NCBI GenBank assembly: GCA_945900705.1
Contig: CAMDKJ010000075.1
Coordinates: 1-7,831 of the forward strand
DNA from: Bifidobacterium breve
Lineage (GTDB): Bacteria; Actinomycetota; Actinomycetes; S36-B12
Reading direction: 5' to 3'
DNA: 7,831 bases
In this document: one piece after another, positions 1-5,431 of the stretch
Layout: each line of letters opens with the position of its first letter
Numbering within the stretch: the first letter of the stretch is position 1
Notes under the pieces: model-generated
What the model was told of the DNA's origin: nothing
What the model saw: the letters and a program-made list of their open reading frames with translations, nothing else
The model's database searches: none
Made by a program: the position numbers and the translations under genes

Positions 1-78
1 GGCATCGAGGATGACAAGATCTAGGTGGCTGATTATGGCTGCCAGCTCTGCGGCGCTGATTAGCGTGGTGTAAGCCAT
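1..78 (-). CDS. Rhodanese-type sulfurtransferase, N-terminal fragment (partial)
   Basis: Reading the minus strand from the ATG at 78 down to 1 gives 26 open codons that run off the window: MAYTTLISAAELA, then AIISHLDLVILDA. The pattern 'LIS-x-x-ELA ... DLVILDA' is the usual opening of two-domain thiosulfate or 3-mercaptopyruvate sulfurtransferases, where a short helix precedes the first beta strand ending in LDA. A GGAGGT ribosome binding site on the minus strand at 92-87 sits 8 nt before the ATG and supports both the frame and the start. These enzymes move sulfane sulfur from thiosulfate or mercaptopyruvate to acceptors such as cyanide or thiols. The catalytic cysteine would lie far outside the window, so neither activity nor subtype can be judged. 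It is divergent from ilvD with a 46-bp spacer. The family call rests on only 26 residues and is moderate; the existence of the gene is more certain. Confidence 0.66.
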   Translation of the reverse strand, partial: MAYTTLISAAELAAIISHLDLVILDA

Positions 79-86
79 GTTGGGCA

Positions 87-92
87 ACCTCC
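87..92 (-). promoter_or_regulatory. Ribosome binding site of the minus-strand sulfurtransferase
   Basis: Minus-strand GGAGGT, a near-complete match to the anti-Shine-Dalgarno sequence, lies 8 nt upstream of the ATG at 78. It is the strongest translational signal in the divergent spacer and the main reason to accept the short open frame at the left edge as a real gene start. Confidence 0.7.
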
Positions 93-97
93 GAGGG

Positions 98-114
98 TAG
101 GAGTGGCGCTCCTA
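98..114. repeat. Perfect 6-bp inverted repeat in the divergent spacer
   Basis: TAGGAG (98-103) and CTCCTA (109-114) are perfect inverted copies separated by 5 nt. The repeat lies between the two divergent starts (78 on minus, 125 on plus) and its right arm overlaps the candidate ilvD -10 box at 113-118. The position would suit an operator for a dimeric regulator, but a 6-bp repeat also arises by chance and no known operator consensus is recognised. Confidence 0.35.
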
Positions 115-118
115 GAGT
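113..118 (+). promoter_or_regulatory. Candidate -10 box for ilvD
   Basis: TAGAGT fits the TANNNT core of housekeeping sigma-factor -10 boxes. It ends 6 nt before the ATG at 125, so transcription would be expected to begin at or next to that ATG, giving a leaderless mRNA. No convincing -35 hexamer is visible 16-18 nt upstream, which keeps confidence low. The alternative is that the start is the ATG at 131, preceded by AAGGG (119-123) at 7 nt spacing. Confidence 0.4.
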
Positions 119-124
119 AAGGGC

Positions 125-1810
125 ATGCAGATGAACCCTCGCAGCGCGCTTGTCACCCAAGGTCGAGATCGATCCCCTAATCGCGGGATGCTTAGGGCGC
201 TGGGCATGACGGATGCTGACTTCACCAAGGCGCAGATCGGCATCGCATCGTCCTGGAATCAGATTACCCCGTGCAACATGTCACTGCGAGATATTGCCAC
301 CGGTGTGGCTCAGGGAGTCACCGCTGGCGGTGGGTTCCCGATGGAATTCGGAACCATCACTGTCTCAGACGTCATCTCAATGGGGCATGAGGGCATGCAC
401 TTCTCGCTCGTCAGTCGTGAGGTGATCGCCGACTCAGTCGAAACGGTCATGCAGGCGGAACGTCTCGACGGCATGGTTACGTTGGCTGGATGTGACAAGA
501 GCATCCCGGCGATGCTGATGGCGGCAGCGCGAATAGACGTCGCGAGCGTCCTGCTGTACGCCGGATCACTTCTCCCGGGCCACGTCCGGCTAACCGACGG
601 TTCGGAGCACACTGTCAACATTGTCACGTCTTTCGAGGCGGTGGGTGCCAACGCTCGTGGACTCATGTCCGACGAGGATCTCGAGATCATCGAACGCGCC
701 GTTTGCCCAAGTGTTGGTACCTGCGGTGGTATGTATACCGCGAACACGATGGCGAGTGCAGCCGAAGCCATGGGGATGTCATTGCCAGGTTCTTCATCCC
801 CACCAGCCGTCGATGCCCGTCGAGATGCGCTGGCGCGAAAATCTGGGGAGGCCGTTGTTGAACTCATCCGTCGAGGAATCACCACGCGAGACATCCTCAC
901 GCGTGAATCGATTGAGAATGCGATTACCCTAGTAATGGCGCTGGGCGGATCAACTAACTCGGTGTTGCACCTGCCCGCTATCGCTCATGATTGTGGTTTT
1001 GAGTTGGACCTCGATGATTTTCAACGAATAAGTGAACGGACTCCACTATTAGCTGACCTCAAGCCATTTGGTGAGTATGTGATGTTTGATCTTGACCGCG
1101 TGGGTGGAGTGCCCGTGGTGATGCGAATGTTACTAGCAGAAGGACTGCTACATGGTGATTGCCTGACGGTTACGGGCAAGACTATCGCCGAGAATTTAGC
1201 GGATATCAATCCCCCCGCTCCCGATGGCAAGGTTGTTCGGATATATACGAATCCACTCGCCACTACCGGTGGTATCACAATTTTATCGGGTTCGATGGCT
1301 CCAGAAGGTGCCGTTGTAAAAAATGCGGGAGTACCGGTTGATGTCTTCGAAGGTGCTGCACGGGTATTCGAGCGTGAGCAATCTGCGATGGCCGCACTCG
1401 AAGATGGCACCATTCAAAAAGGCGATGTCGTCGTCATTCGCTACGAGGGCCCCAAAGGCGGCCCGGGTATGCGCGAAATGCTGATGATTACCGGGGCCAT
1501 CAAGGGCGCCGGGTTGGGCAAGGACGTCATGCTCATCACCGATGGCCGGTTCTCCGGTGGCACCACCGGGCTATGCGTTGGCCACGTTGCTCCCGAGGCC
1601 GTCGATGGCGGCCCCATCGGGCTAGTTGCCAATGGGGATCGGGTCCGAATCGATATTGGCGCCCGGACTTTAGATCTACTTGTCGATGAGGCCGAACTAG
1701 CTAAGCGGGCGGCGGCATTTGTGCCGCTGCCGCACCGGTACACCAGGGGGGTCCTGGCCAAATACACCAAACTGGTGGGCTCGGCCTCCAAAGGCGCGGT
1801 CTGCGACTGA
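125..1810 (+). CDS. ilvD: Dihydroxy-acid dehydratase (IlvD)
   Basis: Catalyses dehydration of 2,3-dihydroxy-isovalerate and 2,3-dihydroxy-3-methylvalerate to the 2-keto acids of valine and isoleucine; cytoplasmic Fe-S enzyme (EC 4.2.1.9). The 561-residue product has all family landmarks: ITPCNM (Cys50), AGCDKSIPAM (Cys123), GTCGGMYTANTM (Cys200), GGSTNSVLHLPA (274-285), EGPKGGPGMREML (441-453) and TDGRFSGGTTGLCVGHVAPEA near 472-492, whose Ser477 matches the proposed catalytic base. The three cysteines are the expected cluster ligands. The length and the 'R-x-PNR-x-MLRA' N-terminus resemble the shorter, [2Fe-2S]-type enzymes of mycobacteria and cyanobacteria rather than the about 616-residue E. 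coli [4Fe-4S] type; this is inferred from similarity. ATG 125 would suit a leaderless mRNA; ATG 131 has a weak Shine-Dalgarno and gives 559 residues. No terminator follows before the ilvB attenuator, so read-through is possible. Codon composition shifts sharply inside the gene near 1400 (see findings). Confidence 0.97.
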   Translation: MQMNPRSALVTQGRDRSPNRGMLRALGMTDADFTKAQIGIASSWNQITPCNMSLRDIATGVAQGVTAGGGFPMEFGTITVSDVISMGHEGMHFSLVSREVIADSVETVMQAERLDGMVTLAGCDKSIPAMLMAAARIDVASVLLYAGSLLPGHVRLTDGSEHTVNIVTSFEAVGANARGLMSDEDLEIIERAVCPSVGTCGGMYTANTMASAAEAMGMSLPGSSSPPAVDARRDALARKSGEAVVELIRRGITTRDILTRESIENAITLVMALGGSTNSVLHLPAIAHDCGFELDLDDFQRISERTPLLADLKPFGEYVMFDLDRVGGVPVVMRMLLAEGLLHGDCLTVTGKTIAENLADINPPAPDGKVVRIYTNPLATTGGITILSGSMAPEGAVVKNAGVPVDVFEGAARVFEREQSAMAALEDGTIQKGDVVVIRYEGPKGGPGMREMLMITGAIKGAGLGKDVMLITDGRFSGGTTGLCVGHVAPEAVDGGPIGLVANGDRVRIDIGARTLDLLVDEAELAKRAAAFVPLPHRYTRGVLAKYTKLVGSASKGAVCD

Positions 1811-1829
1811 GGGGTTGGGTGGGGCCGGC

Positions 1830-1858
1830 GTGACAGATTGCCCGGGGACCGGTAACGT
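1830..1858 (+). promoter_or_regulatory. Promoter of the ilvBNC attenuator transcript
   Basis: GTGACA (1830-1835) differs from TTGACA at one base and is separated by exactly 17 nt from TAACGT (1853-1858), which fits TANNNT. The predicted start of transcription, about 7-8 nt past the -10 box, falls at 1865-1866, the first base of the GTG of the leader peptide. The promoter sits 20 nt after the ilvD stop, so ilvBNC need not depend on transcription of ilvD. The prediction is from sequence only. Confidence 0.62.
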
Positions 1859-1865
1859 ACTCCCT

Positions 1866-1904
1866 GTGGCAATCAAGCTTGTAGTTATTAGGCGCGCGGG
1901 CTAG
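1866..1904 (+). CDS. Leader peptide of the ilvBNC attenuator
   Basis: The 12-codon frame starting GTG at 1866 and ending TAG at 1902-1904 encodes MAIKLVVIRRAG. Codons 3, 5, 6, 7 and 8 are Ile, Leu, Val, Val, Ile: the three end products of the pathway encoded downstream. This is the hallmark of a ribosome-mediated attenuator leader, as in the known ilvBNC leader of Corynebacterium glutamicum. The peptide is expected to have no function beyond ribosome position: shortage of charged tRNA for Ile, Leu or Val would stall the ribosome at 1872-1889, just upstream of the hairpin beginning at 1892. No good Shine-Dalgarno precedes the GTG; the promoter at 1830-1858 predicts that the mRNA begins at or beside the GTG, so initiation would be leaderless. 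The start could otherwise lie upstream on an ilvD read-through transcript. Confidence 0.78.
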   Translation: MAIKLVVIRRAG

Positions 1905-1921
1905 ACGCATACTCCGCGCGC
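1892..1921 (+). promoter_or_regulatory. GC-rich hairpin overlapping the leader peptide end
   Basis: GCGCGCGG (1892-1899) and CCGCGCGC (1914-1921) form a perfect 8-bp stem around a 14-nt loop that contains the leader stop codon. It starts 3 nt after the last Ile codon and ends 2 nt before the terminator stem. A ribosome stalled on the Val/Ile codons, or terminating at the stop codon, would be able to block its left arm. It could be a pause hairpin or part of the switch. It does not overlap the terminator, so it is not a classical mutually exclusive antiterminator. Confidence 0.6.
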
Positions 1922-1923
1922 TG

Positions 1924-1956
1924 CCCTCCGTCACCCACCAGGGTCGGGGGGTTTTT
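1924..1956 (+). terminator. Intrinsic terminator of the ilvBNC attenuator
   Basis: CCCTCCG (1924-1930) pairs with CGGGGGG (1945-1951) through six GC pairs and one G-T wobble. After a 2-nt bulge (TC), ACCC (1933-1936) pairs with GGGT (1941-1944) around the tetraloop ACCA. TTTTT (1952-1956) follows at once. A strong GC stem followed by a T run, between a leader peptide and ilvB, is the terminator expected for transcription attenuation. It would also stop read-through from ilvD. Confidence 0.8.
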
Positions 1957-2004
1957 CATTGGAGCGGCACAATTAAGCACGGGCAGTGAGTTAATCGTCT
2001 AGGC

Positions 2005-2012
2005 AAGGAAGG
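2005..2012 (+). promoter_or_regulatory. Ribosome binding site of ilvB
   Basis: AAGGAAGG lies 8 nt before the ATG at 2021. The spacing fixes that ATG as the start of IlvB; the stretch 1957-2004 between the terminator and this site shows no further recognisable element. Confidence 0.6.
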
Positions 2013-2020
2013 CAGGGATC

Positions 2021-3775
2021 ATGGGTGAGCAATCCACCGGGGCGCAGATCACCGGTGCACAGAGCCTGGTTTTAGCCCTTGAGACAGCCGGAGTTACCGA
2101 CGTCTTCGGTATTCCGGGCGGGGCGATCCTGCCGCTTTACGACCCCCTGATGGACTCGAGAATCCGTCATATTCTGGTGCGCCATGAGCAAGGCGCCGGC
2201 CATGCGGCAGAAGGTTTCGCCGGAGCAACAGGCCGGGTTGGTGTCTGCATGGCGACAAGTGGGCCGGGGGCCACCAATTTGGTAACCCCGATTGCCGATG
2301 CCGCGATGGACTCCATCCCAATGGTGGCGATCACCGGGCAGGTACCCAGTGGTGCTATCGGCACCGATGCCTTCCAAGAGGCCGATATTCGCGGTATCAC
2401 GATGCCGATAACCAAACACAATTACCTGGTCACCAACGCAGATGACATCCCCCGGGCCATTGCTGAGGCATTCCATATTGCTGCAACCGGCCGGCCCGGC
2501 CCGGTACTTGTTGACGTTTCCAAGGATGCACTGCAAGCCCTCACGACCTTTAACTGGCCGACCGCTATTGACCTACCCGGTTACCACCCGGTCACCAAGC
2601 CACATGCCAAGCAGGTGCGTGACGCCGCCAGCATGATCATCGCCGCGAAGTCTCCGGTGCTCTACGTTGGTGGTGGGGTGATCAGAGCCAATGCCAGCGT
2701 CGCACTGCGCAAGTTGGCTGATATCACCGGTATCCCCGTGGTTACCACCTTGATGGCGCGCGGCGCATTCCCCGATTCCCATCCGCAGCACCTGGGGATG
2801 CCCGGCATGCATGGAAGTGTCGCCGCCGTTGGCGCACTCCAAAAATCTGATCTACTGATCACCTTGGGTGCACGATTTGATGATCGCGTTACCGGCAAAC
2901 TCTCGACTTTCGCTCCTAATGCTTCGATCATTCACGCCGACATCGATCCCGCCGAAATAGGCAAGAATCGGTATGCCGATATCCCGATAGTGGGCGATAT
3001 GGCCGAGGTGATCCCAGAGTTGGTGATGGCACTTGAGGCCGAATACGCGGCAGGTAATCGCGGCGACTATGGCGCTTGGTGGGAATTGCTGAATCGGATG
3101 CGCGAGACCTACCCGATGGGCTACGACCTACCCGATGACGGCACTTTGTCACCGCAGTATGTGATTCAAAGGCTCGGCCTGATCTCGGGCCCTGACTCGA
3201 TTTACGCTGCCGGGGTTGGCCAGCATCAGATGTGGGCTGCGCAGTTCATCGGTTATGAGAACCCGAACACGTGGCTAAATTCTGGTGGCCTTGGGACCAT
3301 GGGATTCGCTGTTCCCGCGGCGATGGGCGCGAAAGTCGGTTGCCCAGATAAAACCGTTTGGGCTGTTGACGGTGATGGTTGCTTCCAGATGACCAACCAG
3401 GAGCTCGCCACCTGCTCGGTAAATGAGATCCCGATCAAAGTTGCGTTGATCAATAACAGTAGCCTCGGCATGGTCCGGCAATGGCAAACCCTTTTCTATA
3501 ACAGCCGCTATTCAAATACCGATCTGGAGTCACATCGCATACCGGATTTCGTAAAGTTGGCCGATGCCTATGGTTGCCACGGCTTGCGCTGTGAGTCACC
3601 TGATGATGTTGATACCACTATCGAGAAGGCAATGGGCATGAACGATGCCCCCGTAGTCATCGATTTCGTTGTGCATCGCGATGCGATGGTGTGGCCGATG
3701 GTCGCAGCAGGTGCTAGCAATGACGAAATTTTGGTGGCACGAGCCATGGCACCTGATTGGGGGTCGGACGACTAA
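2021..3775 (+). CDS. ilvB: Acetohydroxyacid synthase large (catalytic) subunit
   Basis: Condenses pyruvate with a second pyruvate or with 2-ketobutyrate to give 2-acetolactate or 2-acetohydroxybutyrate, the committed step to Val, Leu and Ile (EC 2.2.1.6); uses ThDP, Mg2+ and FAD. The 584 residues show the family's three-domain order: N-terminal pyrimidine-binding domain with the catalytic Glu56 (RHEQGAGHAAEG), central FAD domain with GARFDDRVTGK (283-293), and C-terminal ThDP domain with GDG at 451-453, 24 residues, then NN at 478-479. Positions hit in inhibitor-resistant enzymes carry the usual wild-type residues (Pro109, Ala117, Asp287, Val485, Trp488, Phe492; homologous to yeast Pro192, Ala200, Asp379, Val583, Trp586, Phe590, from family knowledge), so the enzyme looks herbicide-sensitive. 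Its transcription is predicted to be controlled by the leader and terminator at 1866-1956. The stop overlaps the ilvN start by one base. Confidence 0.98.
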   Translation: MGEQSTGAQITGAQSLVLALETAGVTDVFGIPGGAILPLYDPLMDSRIRHILVRHEQGAGHAAEGFAGATGRVGVCMATSGPGATNLVTPIADAAMDSIPMVAITGQVPSGAIGTDAFQEADIRGITMPITKHNYLVTNADDIPRAIAEAFHIAATGRPGPVLVDVSKDALQALTTFNWPTAIDLPGYHPVTKPHAKQVRDAASMIIAAKSPVLYVGGGVIRANASVALRKLADITGIPVVTTLMARGAFPDSHPQHLGMPGMHGSVAAVGALQKSDLLITLGARFDDRVTGKLSTFAPNASIIHADIDPAEIGKNRYADIPIVGDMAEVIPELVMALEAEYAAGNRGDYGAWWELLNRMRETYPMGYDLPDDGTLSPQYVIQRLGLISGPDSIYAAGVGQHQMWAAQFIGYENPNTWLNSGGLGTMGFAVPAAMGAKVGCPDKTVWAVDGDGCFQMTNQELATCSVNEIPIKVALINNSSLGMVRQWQTLFYNSRYSNTDLESHRIPDFVKLADAYGCHGLRCESPDDVDTTIEKAMGMNDAPVVIDFVVHRDAMVWPMVAAGASNDEILVARAMAPDWGSDD

Positions 3776-4299
3776 TGTCACGACACACACTGTCAGTATT
3801 GGTCGAAGACACACCTGGTGTGCTGGCGCGCGTTGCTAGTTTGTTTTCGCGGCGGGGGTTCAATATTGAATCCCTTGCTGTTGGGCCGACCGAGGTCCCG
3901 CAGGTTTCGCGGATGACCATCGTGGTAAATGTCGAGGGTGCGGTACTTGAGCAGGTGACCAAGCAACTAAATAAGCTCATAAACGTCCTGAAGATTGTCG
4001 AACTTGACCCAGATGCCTCGGTGCAACGTGAGATCTTGCTGGTGAAGGTGAAAGCCGATCTCGAAACCCGCTCGCATATCCTCGAAACCGTGCAGCTTTT
4101 TCGAGCCAAGGTGGTTGACGTCGCATCGGATGCTGTCACGATCGAAGCCACCGGAAATGGCGACAAGTTGGCGGCCTTGCTCCGGGTCCTTGAGCCTTTT
4201 GGGATCAAAGAGCTGGTCAAGTCCGGCGCTGTCGCGATGGCGCGCGGGGCACGGTCGATTTCTGACCGACCTGTGCGTTCTGCCGACCGCTCCGCCTAG
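3775..4299 (+). CDS. ilvN: Acetohydroxyacid synthase small (regulatory) subunit
   Basis: Regulatory partner of IlvB: stimulates its activity and confers feedback inhibition, usually by valine. The 174 residues contain an N-terminal ACT domain (about 3-77; HTLSVLVEDTPGVLARVASLF, with RGFNIESLAVG at 27-37) and a C-terminal AHAS small-subunit domain (about 82-158). Gly15 and Asn30 correspond, with a one-residue offset, to valine-site positions known in E. coli IlvH, so valine sensitivity is likely; this is inference. The ATG at 3775-3777 shares its A with the ilvB TAA (TAATG), which favours translational coupling and equal subunit supply. A TTG 18 bases upstream (3757) is in frame but adds MGVGRL, which is not family-like. 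The tail after about 158 (SISDRPVRSADRSA) is polar and probably disordered. Confidence 0.96.
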   Translation: MSRHTLSVLVEDTPGVLARVASLFSRRGFNIESLAVGPTEVPQVSRMTIVVNVEGAVLEQVTKQLNKLINVLKIVELDPDASVQREILLVKVKADLETRSHILETVQLFRAKVVDVASDAVTIEATGNGDKLAALLRVLEPFGIKELVKSGAVAMARGARSISDRPVRSADRSA

Positions 4300-4354
4300 C
4301 CAAACCAGTAACCGATAGCCTTTTGTTCTTCGTAGTTGACGCACCCCCGAAACC

Positions 4355-4360
4355 AAGGAG
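4355..4360 (+). promoter_or_regulatory. Ribosome binding site that sets the ilvC start
   Basis: AAGGAG is followed after 8 nt by GTG at 4369, where the family-typical MAELFYDDDADL begins. This decides against the in-frame TTG at 4336. The 69-bp ilvN-ilvC gap also contains a pyrimidine-rich stretch (4319-4330) but no clear terminator or promoter, so ilvC is probably co-transcribed with ilvBN. Confidence 0.75.
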
Positions 4361-4368
4361 AAATCCCC

Positions 4369-5397
4369 GTGGCTGAGCTTTTTTATGATGACGATGCCGA
4401 TCTGTCAATCATCCAAAATCGGGTGGTGGCTGTACTCGGCTACGGCAGCCAAGGCCACGCCCATGCGATGTCCCTTCGAGATTCGGGCGTCGATGTTCGA
4501 GTTGGCCTGCGCGATGGTTCGAAGACTCGAGCGAGGGCTGAAGAAGCCGGCCTGCGGGTAGTTGACCCAGCTGCGGCTGCCGCCGAGGCTGACGTCATCA
4601 TGATCTTGGCCCCTGACCCGGTGCAAAAGAAGTTGTATCTGGAAACAATTGAGCCGAACCTGCAAGAAGGCGACGCCCTTTTCTTTGCCCACGGGTTCAA
4701 CATCCGCTTCGGGTTTGTCACACCGCCGGCATTCGTAGATGTCTGCATGGTGGCCCCCAAGGGCCCCGGCCACCTGGTGCGCCGTGAGTATGTTGCCGGC
4801 CGCGGGGTCCCCGCGATCGTTGCCGTCGAGCAAGACTTCACCGGCGGCGCCTGGCCGCTCACCTTGTCCTACGCCAAGGCCATCGGCGCCCTTCGGGCCG
4901 GCGGCATCAAAACAACATTTACCGAGGAGTGTGAAACCGACCTCTTCGGCGAGCAGGCGGTGCTGTGCGGGGGCGCCTCCCAATTGGTCATGTATGGATT
5001 TGAAACCCTCGTCGAGGCTGGTTATCAGCCCGAGGTTGCCTACTTTGAATGCCTTCATGAGTTGAAGTTGATCGTTGACCTCATGTACGAAGGTGGTATC
5101 GCGAAGCAGCGCTGGAGTGTCTCAGACACCGCTGAGTACGGCGACTATGTGTCCGGGCCGCGGGTTATCGATCCTCGGGTCAAGGAGAATATGAAGGCGG
5201 TGCTGGCAGATATCCAAAATGGCACTTTTGCGCAGCGCTTCATGGACGACCAAGAAGCCGGTGGGCCCGAGTTCAAGGCGCTGCGAGCCAAAGGCGAAGC
5301 CCATTCAATCGAGGCGGTTGGCCGCGAACTTCGTGGGTTGATGAGCTGGGTTGATAACAAGGGTGATGACTACGTCGAGGGCACCGCGGCTCGCTAG
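4369..5397 (+). CDS. ilvC: Ketol-acid reductoisomerase, class I (NADP+)
   Basis: Converts 2-acetolactate or 2-acetohydroxybutyrate to the 2,3-dihydroxy acids by Mg2+-dependent alkyl shift and NADPH reduction (EC 1.1.1.86); cytoplasmic. From the GTG at 4369 the product has 342 residues, the usual size of the short class I enzymes. The Rossmann domain carries GYGSQGHAHA (24-33); the following loop VGLRDGSKTRARAEEAG (45-61), with Arg and Ser near the 2'-phosphate position, indicates NADPH preference. The active site is visible as HGFNI (His108), CETDLFGEQAVLCGG (Asp191 and Glu195, metal ligands), YFECLHELKLI (Glu227, Glu231) and Ser252 in the SVSDTAEYGDY stretch. One knotted C-terminal domain only, so not the long class II form. 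It lies 69 bp after ilvN and is the last pathway gene before serA. Confidence 0.97.
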   Translation: MAELFYDDDADLSIIQNRVVAVLGYGSQGHAHAMSLRDSGVDVRVGLRDGSKTRARAEEAGLRVVDPAAAAAEADVIMILAPDPVQKKLYLETIEPNLQEGDALFFAHGFNIRFGFVTPPAFVDVCMVAPKGPGHLVRREYVAGRGVPAIVAVEQDFTGGAWPLTLSYAKAIGALRAGGIKTTFTEECETDLFGEQAVLCGGASQLVMYGFETLVEAGYQPEVAYFECLHELKLIVDLMYEGGIAKQRWSVSDTAEYGDYVSGPRVIDPRVKENMKAVLADIQNGTFAQRFMDDQEAGGPEFKALRAKGEAHSIEAVGRELRGLMSWVDNKGDDYVEGTAAR

Positions 5398-5419
5398 GCG
5401 ACCTGAAATCAGTCACCGA

Positions 5420-5425
5420 TATAAT
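5420..5425 (+). promoter_or_regulatory. Consensus -10 box of a serA promoter
   Basis: TATAAT, a perfect match to the housekeeping -10 consensus, ends 6 nt before the GTG at 5432. Transcription would begin at or beside that GTG, giving a leaderless serA mRNA. No recognisable TTGACA-like -35 is found 16-18 nt upstream (the bases around 5397-5402 read GGCGAC), so strength is uncertain. The site lies in the 34-bp gap after the ilvC stop. Confidence 0.5.
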
Positions 5426-5431
5426 CCGCAG

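Noticed and set aside
310..900. 196-codon open frame on the minus strand opposite ilvD
   Set aside because: Opposite the conserved IlvD cysteine motifs; low-complexity Ser/Arg/Thr-rich translation typical of an antisense shadow.
1719..1865. Longer frame ending in the leader peptide at 1904
   Set aside because: The part before 1866 overlaps the end of ilvD in another frame and the promoter; only the last 12 codons have the ILV-codon run and match the predicted transcript.
1441..1934. Minus-strand open frames covering the ilvD end and the leader region
   Set aside because: They run through the terminator and promoter region, have Pro/Arg-rich translations, and are explained by the high third-position GC of ilvD there.
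4336..4368. Upstream TTG start for ilvC adding 11 residues
   Set aside because: The extension covers the AAGGAG ribosome binding site of the GTG at 4369 and is not family-like.
4300..4368. Possible terminator or promoter between ilvN and ilvC
   Set aside because: There is a pyrimidine-rich stretch (4319-4330) and a TTGACG at 4336-4341, but no preceding hairpin and no -10 box at the proper distance.
4405..5058. 217-codon open frame on the minus strand opposite ilvC
   Set aside because: It lies wholly opposite a gene with every KARI motif, has no recognisable domain, and such long antisense frames are common in GC-rich genes.
5351..5431. Upstream ATG start for serA adding 27 residues
   Set aside because: Overlaps 47 bp of ilvC coding sequence and adds a basic stretch absent from SerA proteins; GTG 5432 gives the usual length and N-terminus.
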